Source: an uncultured Muribaculaceae bacterium (lineage in GTDB: Bacteria; Bacteroidota; Bacteroidia; Bacteroidales; Muribaculaceae). From it: DNA of 64,000 nucleotides. Below are positions 33,965 to 41,917 of the stretch, one piece after another. Position 1 is the first letter of the stretch; every line of letters begins with the position of its first letter. The translations under genes were made by a program, and so were the position numbers. Where the stretch lies: contig CAJURN010000004.1 of NCBI GenBank assembly GCA_910589055.1, forward strand, positions 1 to 64,000, written 5' to 3'. Below the pieces are notes generated by a model. The model saw nothing but the letters and a program-made list of their open reading frames with translations, was not told where the DNA came from and did not search any database.

Positions 33965-34212
33965 ACTCCGATAGACTTAATCATCGCCTCTACGCTCGAA
34001 GTATCAATGGGGCCTTCTGTTCTTCCGGCCTTCGCATCTTCCATCGCCTGACGAGTCATTTCGTTGGGTTCATGATAGACAGCATCAAGCAACAGCCCTT
34101 CCACATAATTGTTAAGGCTACGGCGATCCTTGGCAGCAAGTTCTTTCAACTTATCAAGGAGATATGTCGGCAAACGGAATACATGAGCCTTCTTTTCAAG
34201 TGCTATATCCAT
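33961..34212 (-). CDS. ribbon-helix-helix-type antitoxin partner of YafQ
   Basis: An 83-residue protein. Residues about 8-48 (KAHVFRLPTYLLDKLKELAA...SLNNYVEGLLLDAVY) fit a ribbon-helix-helix DNA-binding fold; the C-terminal tail (about 50-83) is flexible and would wrap the toxin. It neutralises the toxin and represses the operon. A promoter and an ACAAAA/TTTTGT inverted repeat lie directly upstream. Confidence 0.85.
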   Translation of the reverse strand: MDIALEKKAHVFRLPTYLLDKLKELAAKDRRSLNNYVEGLLLDAVYHEPNEMTRQAMEDAKAGRTEGPIDTSSVEAMIKSIGV

Positions 34213-34230
34213 AGTGATATCATTTTAAGT

Positions 34231-34263
34231 ACAAAAATAATTCATTTTGTAATCTTATACAAA
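34231..34263 (-). promoter_or_regulatory. promoter and possible operator of the YafQ module
   Basis: Minus strand TTTG (34263-34260), 20 bases, TATTTTTG (34239-34232). ACAAAA and TTTTTGT arms at 34231-34250 form an inverted repeat over the -7 element, a plausible antitoxin operator. Confidence 0.55.
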
Positions 34264-34557
34264 TCTCAACACAAAAAAGTTCTAACCACACTCCTCCGAA
34301 ACCACCCATCAGAAACTGTTTACGACACAAAACCTTGTGCCGTGATAACCGCCACAAATTTAATTGATACGATAGCGACAAAAAATGGGCCATGCTTTTT
34401 GGGCACAGTCCATTTGAGATTCTTTACCTAAGCGTTTTTGAGAGCTTAGTATTCTCTTCGTTAAAAAGACTGTTGATAACTTTATATCAGCATTTTATTT
34501 TCCAAAATAGGCAAGTTTAATTGGTGATGAAAGACTATGAAATACCAATCGCATAAC
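34264..34557. other. AT-rich gap without a recognisable gene
   Basis: About 290 bases between the toxin-antitoxin module and the terminator of the AlbA_2 pseudogene. Short frames exist but none has a credible start, composition or homology that I can see. Confidence 0.4.
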
Positions 34558-34606
34558 GAGTAAAAACGGGTAAAAAGGAGTAAAAACGGGTAATTACTCC
34601 TTTTTT
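34558..34606. repeat. tandem 16-base repeats with a terminator hairpin
   Basis: GAGTAAAAACGGGTAA occurs at 34558-34573 and again at 34578-34593, a 20-base period. The second copy forms a hairpin (GGAGTAA at 34577-34583 with TTACTCC at 34594-34600) followed by TTTTTTA. It lies just behind the stop of the AlbA_2 pseudogene and probably served as its terminator. Confidence 0.55.
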
Positions 34607-34615
34607 ACTCTTTTA

Positions 34616-35271
34616 CTAACGGAATTCATCAATACCTTTAGTAGTTATAAGCCACCTTTTACCACTTTCGTTCTTTTTAAGCCATCCGGATGCTTGCATG
34701 GCTTTCAGCATGTTGGTGATGTAATTGAGCTTTTGAGTTTTGGTCATAGTAACTGGAAGACTCTGCTCAAGAATCTCAAATACGTCAGAACGTCTAAAAC
34801 CTCCTTGTTCAGCATTGCAAGCTAACTGAAGGACAAACTTAATCATGGCATCCTTCTTTAAGCCGGTTTCTTTTGTATAATGGCCTACTTGTTGAGTCTT
34901 TTGTGCTACAGAGAGAGCGATGTTATATCTCGGAGACTTACCCTCAATGAGATTCCGCTCTCTCAAATGCTTTGCAGCATCTTTTGTTATCGGCTTGTGT
35001 CGTCTTACGGAATCAAGCCACAGACACTCCATAAGGCTCAACGAGGAATCTCTCTTCAATAGATCGGTATAGGCATCATCACTTGATATGCCATATATCG
35101 TGACACTTACGGTGCGCTCCTTTTCATCAATGTCATATTCGGGCATGGGAAAGAATACTTCCCGAGGTCATCAGTATCAAAATTGCGCTCCGCCTTCTTG
35201 AACTCTACCACCTCGTTCTCGGGATGCTCAATGAGAGAATGGAATAAATTGATGTATTCTTGGTTTATCAT
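34616..35271 (-). pseudogene. AlbA_2/Schlafen-type ATP-binding protein with internal deletion
   Basis: The 5' part (from ATG 35271) reads MINQEYINLFHSLIEHPENE and continues VVEFKKAERNFDTDDLGKY, the start of the AlbA_2 domain of Bacteroidota ATP-binding regulators. It then changes reading frame to the family's C-terminal part (from about 35146: MPEYDIDEKERTVSVTIYG, then winged-helix-like repeats ending TTKGIDEFR). The central few hundred residues are missing. A deletion with frameshift therefore joins the two ends. The 176-residue C-terminal frame is open and might still be translated from ATG 35146. Confidence 0.75.
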
Positions 35272-35376
35272 ATTGCTGTCATAGTGTTGTGTTAATTGCG
35301 AATGGAAACATTTTGATTCAGAATCATCTCGTATGCGATCTCTCAGAATACCAGTTTCTGGATTTTAGAAATATCA

Positions 35377-35511
35377 TCAGAAACGCTGCAAGATTTGAAA
35401 CTGCTGATCAGATACACCATATTCAAACTTGACCTTCCCATCACCTTCAAGTATATGTGATAGGTCAAATCTGTTGAACAAAGTTGCTGAACCATGATAA
35501 AATGTGAACAT
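35377..35511 (-). pseudogene. N-terminal fragment of an unidentified protein, 44 residues
   Basis: ATG 35511 follows the stop of the 608-residue gene by one base. It opens MFTFYHGSATLFNRFDLSHI and continues LEGDGKVKFEYGV, then drifts into unrelated residues and stops at 35377. I recall similar N termini (FYHGS...FDLSH...GDGK...GYGV) in longer, possibly ADP-ribosyltransferase-like, accessory proteins, so this looks like the start of a gene cut off by the rearrangement that removed the middle of its neighbour. Family assignment is uncertain. Confidence 0.5.
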
Positions 35512-35512
35512 A

Positions 35513-37339
35513 TTACTTTGAAAATATGATTACTACTGGATTCAAATCTATCTCATTTTCTTCTGCCACAATAGCCTTATGTTTAAAGACTCCTATATGC
35601 AACCTATGTTTTCCCTCTCTATAATTGACACCATCGCCCATATCATCTGGAAAAAATTGGAAATATTCCTCAATGGTAGGGATAAGGTCCTTGGGGATAT
35701 AAATATCATTCAGCGATTTTACTTTCCAAGTATTTTTCTTTTTGTTGTACTTCAAATCAATCCAACCATCTGCAATCTTCACCCCAACTTCCTCTATTGG
35801 AATCTTAACAGAGCATGGAACTGAAATAGTTGTGTCAAGTCTTTCAAAATGATATGAAGCAGGTTTGTTGACTGAAAAGTATTTACTTGGTTTGAGAACT
35901 TTACTCAAAGATCCTGAAACTTTTTCATTGGTTATCTCTCCATTCTTGTAAACATTAAAGTGAAGGTATGAAGTGCCAAATCCATTCTCATTCTTATAGT
36001 TTATTCTATCATCATATTTTCTATAAGGCATTATGTATTCCTCATAGTCATTTAGGTCTGACTTAATGTAGTTAGGATTGCAAACAAGAGAAACAGGTGT
36101 TAGGTGTTCATCCTCACCAAAGTCAGAAAATATTGGGAAGCCTTCACTCTCCCATCTTTTCAGCTGTTCAATCTCTGCGTCTAATTCAGAATCCTTTATG
36201 ATATAATGGCTTGTTAATCCTGTTACATCCTCCACATAAGGGCTTATCAAGCGAATATTTACTTTAAACCCTTGTTTGTTGGTGGAATAACAATAAGAAT
36301 AAAGATTCTCTACACCACCTTTATAATTTAACAAATACTCTTGCAATCCACTTTCTTTCTTCGCGCCATCGACATAAACAATTTTGTCCTCTGCTACTGA
36401 TATTGATACATTAAGATTTCTATGGTTTATAGACTTATAGTTTAGTAAATACTCGCATATATCAATTATTATATCCTCTGGAACTGAACAGCCACTGCTG
36501 CGGTCATATTCAATTTCTATAATGGAGCTTTTGAGCGGCAAGGTATAGAAAAATGTTTTTTCTGAATTACTCCATCCATGGCGATTATACTTTATCTCAG
36601 GGATTCCTCCTTTAAAGGAGTCCCGCATTGATATTTCTCTTATCGACTTGTTTACTATTTCAATAGCATAATCCGCCATCATAGGACCATAATGGTTATC
36701 TTCCTTATCCCCAGTGGCTGTGTTAGTCATAGAGCAAACGATGGAACCATCTTTGTTATATTCTTCTGTAATCCTTGTAGTTGGATTTTGGACTACCCAT
36801 TTGCCCATGGGATTGCCATACTCATCAAAGTTTCCCTTGATAAGATATTGATATTTCGCATCAGCAACTGAATTGCCAGTTCCAATTCTTTCATTTGGAG
36901 TAAATGATACACTTCCAATAATTTTATCACCTTTGATAGTTCCACTGAATAATGTGGCGATTTTAATCCCATCATTATTTGTTGCGGTTATCGTCATTAG
37001 TCCATCTAAAACACCATTCTTGTATGTTATAGTGGTTTTTATAGTACCTGTGAAATTCTTGCCATTGATAATAGCATTGGTTTTATTAACACGAACCCAC
37101 TGACCATCCTGTTTATTATTATTGAAATTACCCGACAAAGTGTTCCAATAATCTGAATATTTGAAGTTACCATGATAGATTCTCTCTCCATCGTCTCTTT
37201 CTTTATATGTATATGTGGCCTTGCCATTATGTTCAACAGATAGAAACATCAATGGGTAGGCACCTGAATATGTCTTTAAGGTTTGAGCATTGACACTCAA
37301 ACCTACCAATATGAATATGAGAGTAATCAGATTCTTCAT
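35513..37339 (-). CDS. unknown secreted 608-residue protein with MORN-like repeats
   Basis: A signal peptide (MKNLITLIFILVGLSVNAQ) precedes an N-terminal half (about 20-200) of repeating short strands (GNFKYSDYWNTLSGNF, ITYKNGVLDGLMTI, IKGNFDEYGNPMGKW) like MORN-type or antitoxin-like MORN variants. The C-terminal half (about 215-608) is mixed alpha/beta, Lys/Asn/Ile-rich, with no domain I know. Base composition is far more AT-rich than core genes, which points to acquisition. Start: ATG 37339 begins the signal peptide; a TTG at 37351 overlaps the stop of the upstream fragment. It is flanked by gene fragments on both sides. Confidence 0.75.
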   Translation of the reverse strand: MKNLITLIFILVGLSVNAQTLKTYSGAYPLMFLSVEHNGKATYTYKERDDGERIYHGNFKYSDYWNTLSGNFNNNKQDGQWVRVNKTNAIINGKNFTGTIKTTITYKNGVLDGLMTITATNNDGIKIATLFSGTIKGDKIIGSVSFTPNERIGTGNSVADAKYQYLIKGNFDEYGNPMGKWVVQNPTTRITEEYNKDGSIVCSMTNTATGDKEDNHYGPMMADYAIEIVNKSIREISMRDSFKGGIPEIKYNRHGWSNSEKTFFYTLPLKSSIIEIEYDRSSGCSVPEDIIIDICEYLLNYKSINHRNLNVSISVAEDKIVYVDGAKKESGLQEYLLNYKGGVENLYSYCYSTNKQGFKVNIRLISPYVEDVTGLTSHYIIKDSELDAEIEQLKRWESEGFPIFSDFGEDEHLTPVSLVCNPNYIKSDLNDYEEYIMPYRKYDDRINYKNENGFGTSYLHFNVYKNGEITNEKVSGSLSKVLKPSKYFSVNKPASYHFERLDTTISVPCSVKIPIEEVGVKIADGWIDLKYNKKKNTWKVKSLNDIYIPKDLIPTIEEYFQFFPDDMGDGVNYREGKHRLHIGVFKHKAIVAEENEIDLNPVVIIFSK

Positions 37340-37344
37340 AGTGT

Positions 37345-37503
37345 TTACCAAAGTGTGTTGAGGTCTGGGGTATCAGTCTTTTTTGGAGTATCTTCTTCCT
37401 TGTCTACTTTGTTGTTGTAGATAAAGATGTATGGAGCCACTGTCTTTGTGATTGTTGGACAGACACCATAAATGTCAAATATTCTGTATGACTGGTGGGT
37501 GGT
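37345..37503 (-). pseudogene. C-terminal gene fragment, about 52 residues
   Basis: An open frame without a start codon ends at TAA 37345, six bases before the 608-residue gene. It reads RIFDIYGVCPTITKTVAPYI, then FIYNNKVDKEEDTPKKTDTP and DLNTLW. It looks like the tail of a longer protein whose 5' part is gone; the family is unknown. Confidence 0.4.
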
Positions 37504-37606
37504 TTAGTGATTTTTCAGTCGGGTCTTTGATTGTACCAACCCGAAAGAGTTCCTTTTATGGGAGTATGGAGTTGGAGATGGGGGTCATTATTTTTGCTCC
37601 CTATAA

Positions 37607-37825
37607 TTAATCATTGTCAACTAATAGAAATCTTATATTAACTCCTATTACACACGAGATATTCTTAAGTGTATACAAATCAGGTTGAGAGGCATTGGTA
37701 CACCACTTGGAAACGGTTGCAGGGTCTTTGTCTAATTGCTCCGCAAGCCATTTGCCGGTATGTCCAGTCTCTGCTAATACTGCTTTTATCCTATTTAGTT
37801 TTAGACGTTCTGTTTTTGTCTCCAT
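37607..37825 (-). CDS. small XRE-family DNA-binding protein
   Basis: A 72-residue protein consisting of one Cro/C1-type helix-turn-helix: LNRIKAVLAETGHTGKWLAE, then QLDKDPATVSKWCTN and LYTLKNISCVIGV. Such solo XRE proteins often regulate neighbouring accessory genes. Start: ATG 37825 lies 24 bases behind the -7 element TATATTTG (37856-37849), which excludes the in-frame start at 37861. Confidence 0.88.
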   Translation of the reverse strand: METKTERLKLNRIKAVLAETGHTGKWLAEQLDKDPATVSKWCTNASQPDLYTLKNISCVIGVNIRFLLVDND

Positions 37826-37848
37826 AATTAATTTATTGAACTTGAACG

Positions 37849-37856
37849 CAAATATA
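37849..37856 (-). promoter_or_regulatory. -7 element of the XRE gene
   Basis: TATATTTG on the minus strand, directly before the leader. Confidence 0.55.
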
Positions 37857-37944
37857 ATCATAATATTTGAGTTTAGGATGGAAACATGCTGTATAACAAC
37901 ATAATAAAGCAGACAAGTCTATTTGCTGTAAAAAGACAATAAAA

Positions 37945-37984
37945 AAACGATTGACAAGTTTATTTCTCAACTTATCAATCGTTT
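37945..37984 (-). terminator. terminator of the DUF2795 gene
   Basis: A 16-base stem with one mismatch (37945-37960 with 37969-37984), followed on the minus strand by TTTTTTTATTG. It marks the right edge of the AT-rich island. Confidence 0.8.
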
Positions 37985-38027
37985 GTATTTCAAATATTTA
38001 AACCGATAAAATCGGCTAATTTTTGGC

Positions 38028-38249
38028 TTAATACTCGTCTTCGTTGAAGAGGAAGTCTTCTTTGGAGGGGTAGTCGGGCCAGATGTCTTCGATGCTTTCG
38101 TAGGTTTCGCCTTCGTCTTCGATTTCCTGGAGGTTTTCAATCACTTCCAAGGGCGATCCGCTGCGCATGGCGTAGTCAATGAGTTCTTCTTTGGTTGCGG
38201 GCCAGGGTGCATCTTCAAGTTTGGATGCGAGTTCGAGAGTCCAGTACAT
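38028..38249 (-). CDS. DUF2795 protein
   Basis: A very acidic 73-residue protein: MYWTLELASKLEDAPWPATK, then EELIDYAMRSGSPLEVIENL and a Glu/Asp-rich tail with IWPDYPSKEDFLF. The fold is that of DUF2795, present in most Bacteroidota; function unknown. It has its own promoter at 38304-38333 and terminator at 37945-37984. Confidence 0.88.
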   Translation of the reverse strand: MYWTLELASKLEDAPWPATKEELIDYAMRSGSPLEVIENLQEIEDEGETYESIEDIWPDYPSKEDFLFNEDEY

Positions 38250-38303
38250 AAGTATATAGAGGGTTAAAAGTTGATTATTACGGCTTTTGCGTTAAAAGTG
38301 GCG

Positions 38304-38333
38304 CAAAGATAGCTATTTTCTACATACTAACAA
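38304..38333 (-). promoter_or_regulatory. promoter of the DUF2795 gene
   Basis: Minus strand TTG (38333-38331), 19 bases, TATCTTTG (38311-38304). The -33 element lies inside the last codons of the upstream adenosyltransferase gene. Confidence 0.65.
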
Positions 38334-38884
38334 CTTTTCTCCCAAAATATTTCCGGGGAATTGTTAATATTATTTATCGCACGTGCGAGAACGAAAAGAT
38401 AGTCGCTCAAGCGGTTGACATACATGATAAGCTCCGGAGCCACCGAAACCGTTGAAGCAAGGGATATTATGCGTCGCTCACAGCGTCGGGCAACTGTGCG
38501 TGCGATGTGGGCACGGGCAGCATCGGGATGTCCCCCCGGGAGGATAAATCGGTTGTGCCGCGGAAGAGTGGCGTCAAGGGCATCAATGTCGGCTTCGAGC
38601 GAGGAGACGGCATCGGCCGGAAGCGGAGCGGGTTGCCACTTGCTTTCAGGTTCTGTCGCAAGCATTGCGCCGATGTCGAAGAGCAGATTCTGTGCACGCC
38701 CGAGTGTGGCGTGAGCCGCTTCGGGGATGTCGGAGGATGAGTTGAGAAGGCCGAGCCATGAATTGAGTTCGTCGGCAGTGCCGTAAGCATCGAGACGCGG
38801 GTCGTCTTTCGGCACGCGTGTGCCGCCTACGAGTGAAGTTGTGCCACGGTCGCCCGTGCGTGTATAAACGTTGCTTTTTGCCAT
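38327..38884 (-). CDS. PduO-type cob(I)alamin adenosyltransferase
   Basis: A 185-residue trimeric enzyme that adenosylates reduced cobalamin to make coenzyme B12. The ATP-binding N terminus YTRTGDRGTTSLVGG and the YGTADELNSWLG and RRCERR motifs are intact. It lies two bases behind the LOG-family gene and is probably co-transcribed. Adenosylcobalamin would serve enzymes such as methylmalonyl-CoA mutase, not seen in this window. Confidence 0.92.
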   Translation of the reverse strand: MAKSNVYTRTGDRGTTSLVGGTRVPKDDPRLDAYGTADELNSWLGLLNSSSDIPEAAHATLGRAQNLLFDIGAMLATEPESKWQPAPLPADAVSSLEADIDALDATLPRHNRFILPGGHPDAARAHIARTVARRCERRIISLASTVSVAPELIMYVNRLSDYLFVLARAINNINNSPEIFWEKSC

Positions 38885-38886
38885 TG

Positions 38887-39420
38887 TCAGAGTGTTTTTT
38901 CGAGTATTGTCTCCATTTCATCAGCAGAGGTGACAACATGCAGCACCGAAAGTTTGTCCGGCGCCATCAATCCTCTGTCGACCATTAGATTCAGCTGTGC
39001 GAGCAATGGGTCGTATATGCCGTCGAAGTTGCATAGTATCACAGGCTTATATTGCGCCGTGAAGTTGAGGTAGGCAAACACTGATGCGAACTCGTCGAGA
39101 GTGCCGTAACCGCCTGGAAGAATCACGAAGGCATCGCCAAGGGTCTGCATCACCTTCTTGCGGTCGGACAGACCTCCTACCGACATATTCAGGTCGTTCA
39201 GGCGCGACCGCATGTCGTGTCGTCTGGCAGGAACAACCCCAACCATCTTGGCTCCGGCTTCATGGGCAGCCACAGCCGTTTCCTTCATCAGTCCGGAGTG
39301 GACGCCGCCATAGATTATGGATGCTTTTCGGCTTCCGGCCCATCGTCCGAGCCTTCGCGCCGCCTCCCGCCATGTGTCGGGCAGATTTTCGGACGCGCTG
39401 CAATATACTGCGATTTTCAT
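38887..39420 (-). CDS. LOG-family Rossmann protein (TIGR00730)
   Basis: A 177-residue protein with the family signatures GGVHSGLM and PGGYGTLDE. LOG enzymes cleave the ribose phosphate from cytokinin nucleotides in plants; bacterial members act as nucleoside monophosphate phosphoribohydrolases. The physiological substrate here is unknown. It is divergent from rel and is followed by the adenosyltransferase gene. Confidence 0.92.
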   Translation of the reverse strand: MKIAVYCSASENLPDTWREAARRLGRWAGSRKASIIYGGVHSGLMKETAVAAHEAGAKMVGVVPARRHDMRSRLNDLNMSVGGLSDRKKVMQTLGDAFVILPGGYGTLDEFASVFAYLNFTAQYKPVILCNFDGIYDPLLAQLNLMVDRGLMAPDKLSVLHVVTSADEMETILEKTL

Positions 39421-39486
39421 GGATTAATAAAATTCTTGTTCAATACGGCGAATTTAAGTAAAAACAACAACAGCAGCAAATGTTTT

Positions 39487-39518
39487 TTTGGGAATTATGC
39501 GGATATGTGCTAAATTTG
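39487..39518 (+). promoter_or_regulatory. promoter of rel
   Basis: TTTG (39487-39490), 20 bases, TAAATTTG (39511-39518). The leader of about 65 bases contains the hairpin CCCGGC-GAGCCT-GCCGGG (39544-39561). Confidence 0.7.
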
Positions 39519-39585
39519 TATTTAAATGCCGTAGAAGTGATTACCCGGCGAGCCTGCCGGGCTATGCCGAAAATGACGTTCAGAT

Positions 39586-41877
39586 ATGGAAAAAGATGCC
39601 AGACAACCAGCCATGACTCCCGAGCAGGAGGACCGCATGATAGAAGATGCCTTTCAAGAGCTTCTGTCAGGCTACCTGCAGAGCAACCACCGGAAGAAGG
39701 TGGAAATAATAGAGCGCGCCTACCGTTTCGCACGAGAGGCCCACAAGGGTGTGCGCCGCCGTTCGGGCGAGCCTTACATCCTCCACCCCATTGCCGTGGC
39801 GCGCATCGCCAGCCGGGAAATCGGTCTTGGCTCCACCTCGATATGCGCGGCTCTGCTCCATGACGTCGTGGAAGATACTGACTATACGGTCGAGGATATC
39901 GAACAACACTTCGGCCCAAAGATAGCGCAACTCGTGGAAGGCCTCACCAAAATCTCCGGCGGCATCTTCGGAGACAAGGCATCGCTCCAAGCCGAGAACT
40001 TCCGCAAGCTCCTGCTCACGATGAGCGAGGACATACGCGTTGTGCTCATCAAGATGGCCGACCGCCTGCACAACATGCGCACCCTCGGCTCCATGGCTCC
40101 CAACAAGCGCTACAAGATTGCAGGGGAAACGCTCTACATCTACGCCCCGCTGGCCCACCGTCTCGGCCTGTTCGCAATAAAGACCGAGCTCGAGGATCTC
40201 AGCTTCAAGCATGAGCACCCCGAGGCCTACCGACGCATAAGCGAGAAAATACAGGAGAGCGAGGCACGTCGCTCAGCCGTATACAACGACTTTTCCGAAC
40301 CCATCAAGCGCAAACTCGACAGCCTCGGTATCAAATACGAGGCCAAGGCGCGCCTGAAGTCGGTCTATTCCATCTACAACAAGATGGAAGCCAAGCACGT
40401 GCCATTCGAGGAAGTGTACGACCTGTATGCGATGCGCATCGTGTTCGACTGCGATGACCAGGCCAAGGAAAAATCCATGTGCTGGAGCATCTACTCCGCC
40501 ATCACCGACCTCTACAAACTACATCCCGACCGCACGCGCGACTGGATTGCCGTACCCAAGGCCAACGGCTATCAGGCTCTGCATCTTACCGTGATGGGCC
40601 CCGACGGCAACTGGATAGAGGTGCAGATACGCAGCCGCCGTATGGATGAGATTGCCGAAAAAGGATTTGCAGCACATTGGAAATATAAAATCGGGGAGGG
40701 TGACGAGGAATCGGAACTCAACGCATGGCTCAAGACCATCAAAGATATCCTCGACAATCCCGAGCCAAACGCGATTGACTTTCTCAACACGCTGAAGCTA
40801 AACCTCTTCGCATCGGAAATCGTGGTCTTCACTCCGGCCGGCGAACTGCTCACGCTTCCCGCCGGATCCACCGTGCTTGACCTCGCATTTGCCCTGCACT
40901 CCGAAATCGGTATCCACTGCATCGCCGGAAAAGTCAACCACAAGCTCGTGCCCCTCAACCACGAGCTCCGCAGCGGCGACCAAGCCGAGGTGCTTACCTC
41001 CAAGACACAGACCCCTCTGCCCGAATGGGAGAAATTCCTCGTGACAGCCAAGGCCAAGACACGCCTGCGCAAGGCTCTGCGTTCGTCGCGCCAGCCCATG
41101 ATACTTCAGGGGCGCGAAATCCTTCAGAAATGGATGGAAGAAAACGGAATCCCCGACAACAACGCCGTGATGACAAAGCTCCAGGGCACATACCGCGTGG
41201 GCAACCGCGACGACCTCTGCTACCAGCTCGGAGCTCAGGAAATAATGCTCGGCGACTTCCTCGTGCCCGTGCTCAAACGCCTTGCCGACAACCCGACAGG
41301 CAAGAAAAAGGGCATCATGTCCAAGATTATCACGATGGGAAAAAGGATGATTCCGGGTGTTTCCGACACATCCGAGGATATCACGGAAGACACTCCCAAG
41401 CAGACGCTCGAACAGCCCAAAATCAACACCAAGGAGACATATTGCCTGCGGCAGAACGAGACCGGAGCAAACTTCGTTCTCGCCCCGTGCTGCAACCCGC
41501 TTCCAGGCGACGATGTGATGGGATTTGTCAACGACGACGGGGTGGTTGAGATACACTCCCTCGACTGTCCGCGCGCCCAGGTGCTCAAGGCCGGATTCGG
41601 CTCGCGCATCGTAGCTACACGCTGGGAGTCGGTCGCCGAGCGCTTCCTCGCCCACGTGCGCATCGAGGGTATCGACCGCCACGGCATCCTCCAGGAAATG
41701 ATTTCGATGATATCAACCCACATGGGCATGGACATCCGCAAGGTCGACATCGAGGCAAGCGGTGAAGTATTCCATTGCGACCTGTGGGTGCGCGTGTGTG
41801 ACGCTGCGGTCGTGGGCGACCTCTGCACGCGGGCTATGGAGGTCAAAGGCGTGACCCATGCAACCCGCATCAACTGA
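39586..41877 (+). CDS. rel: bifunctional (p)ppGpp synthetase/hydrolase
   Basis: A 763-residue Rel/SpoT-type enzyme controlling the stringent response. Domains in order: HD hydrolase (about 45-200; ILHPIAVARI, LLHDVVEDTDY), synthetase (about 245-370; RLKSVYSIYNKM, VYDLYAMRIVFD), TGS (about 405-465; VFTPAGELLTLPAGSTVLDLA) and a C-terminal ACT domain (about 690-763). Both catalytic domains have intact motifs, so both making and breaking ppGpp is expected. It has its own promoter. Confidence 0.95.
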   Translation: MEKDARQPAMTPEQEDRMIEDAFQELLSGYLQSNHRKKVEIIERAYRFAREAHKGVRRRSGEPYILHPIAVARIASREIGLGSTSICAALLHDVVEDTDYTVEDIEQHFGPKIAQLVEGLTKISGGIFGDKASLQAENFRKLLLTMSEDIRVVLIKMADRLHNMRTLGSMAPNKRYKIAGETLYIYAPLAHRLGLFAIKTELEDLSFKHEHPEAYRRISEKIQESEARRSAVYNDFSEPIKRKLDSLGIKYEAKARLKSVYSIYNKMEAKHVPFEEVYDLYAMRIVFDCDDQAKEKSMCWSIYSAITDLYKLHPDRTRDWIAVPKANGYQALHLTVMGPDGNWIEVQIRSRRMDEIAEKGFAAHWKYKIGEGDEESELNAWLKTIKDILDNPEPNAIDFLNTLKLNLFASEIVVFTPAGELLTLPAGSTVLDLAFALHSEIGIHCIAGKVNHKLVPLNHELRSGDQAEVLTSKTQTPLPEWEKFLVTAKAKTRLRKALRSSRQPMILQGREILQKWMEENGIPDNNAVMTKLQGTYRVGNRDDLCYQLGAQEIMLGDFLVPVLKRLADNPTGKKKGIMSKIITMGKRMIPGVSDTSEDITEDTPKQTLEQPKINTKETYCLRQNETGANFVLAPCCNPLPGDDVMGFVNDDGVVEIHSLDCPRAQVLKAGFGSRIVATRWESVAERFLAHVRIEGIDRHGILQEMISMISTHMGMDIRKVDIEASGEVFHCDLWVRVCDAAVVGDLCTRAMEVKGVTHATRIN

Positions 41878-41917
41878 TTCATACTCTCTCCAATAAATAC
41901 TTATCAATGTCACTGAA

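Noticed and set aside
34264..34557. Possible small genes in the AT-rich gap beside the YafQ module.
   Set aside because: Frames are short, lack credible starts and show no domain.
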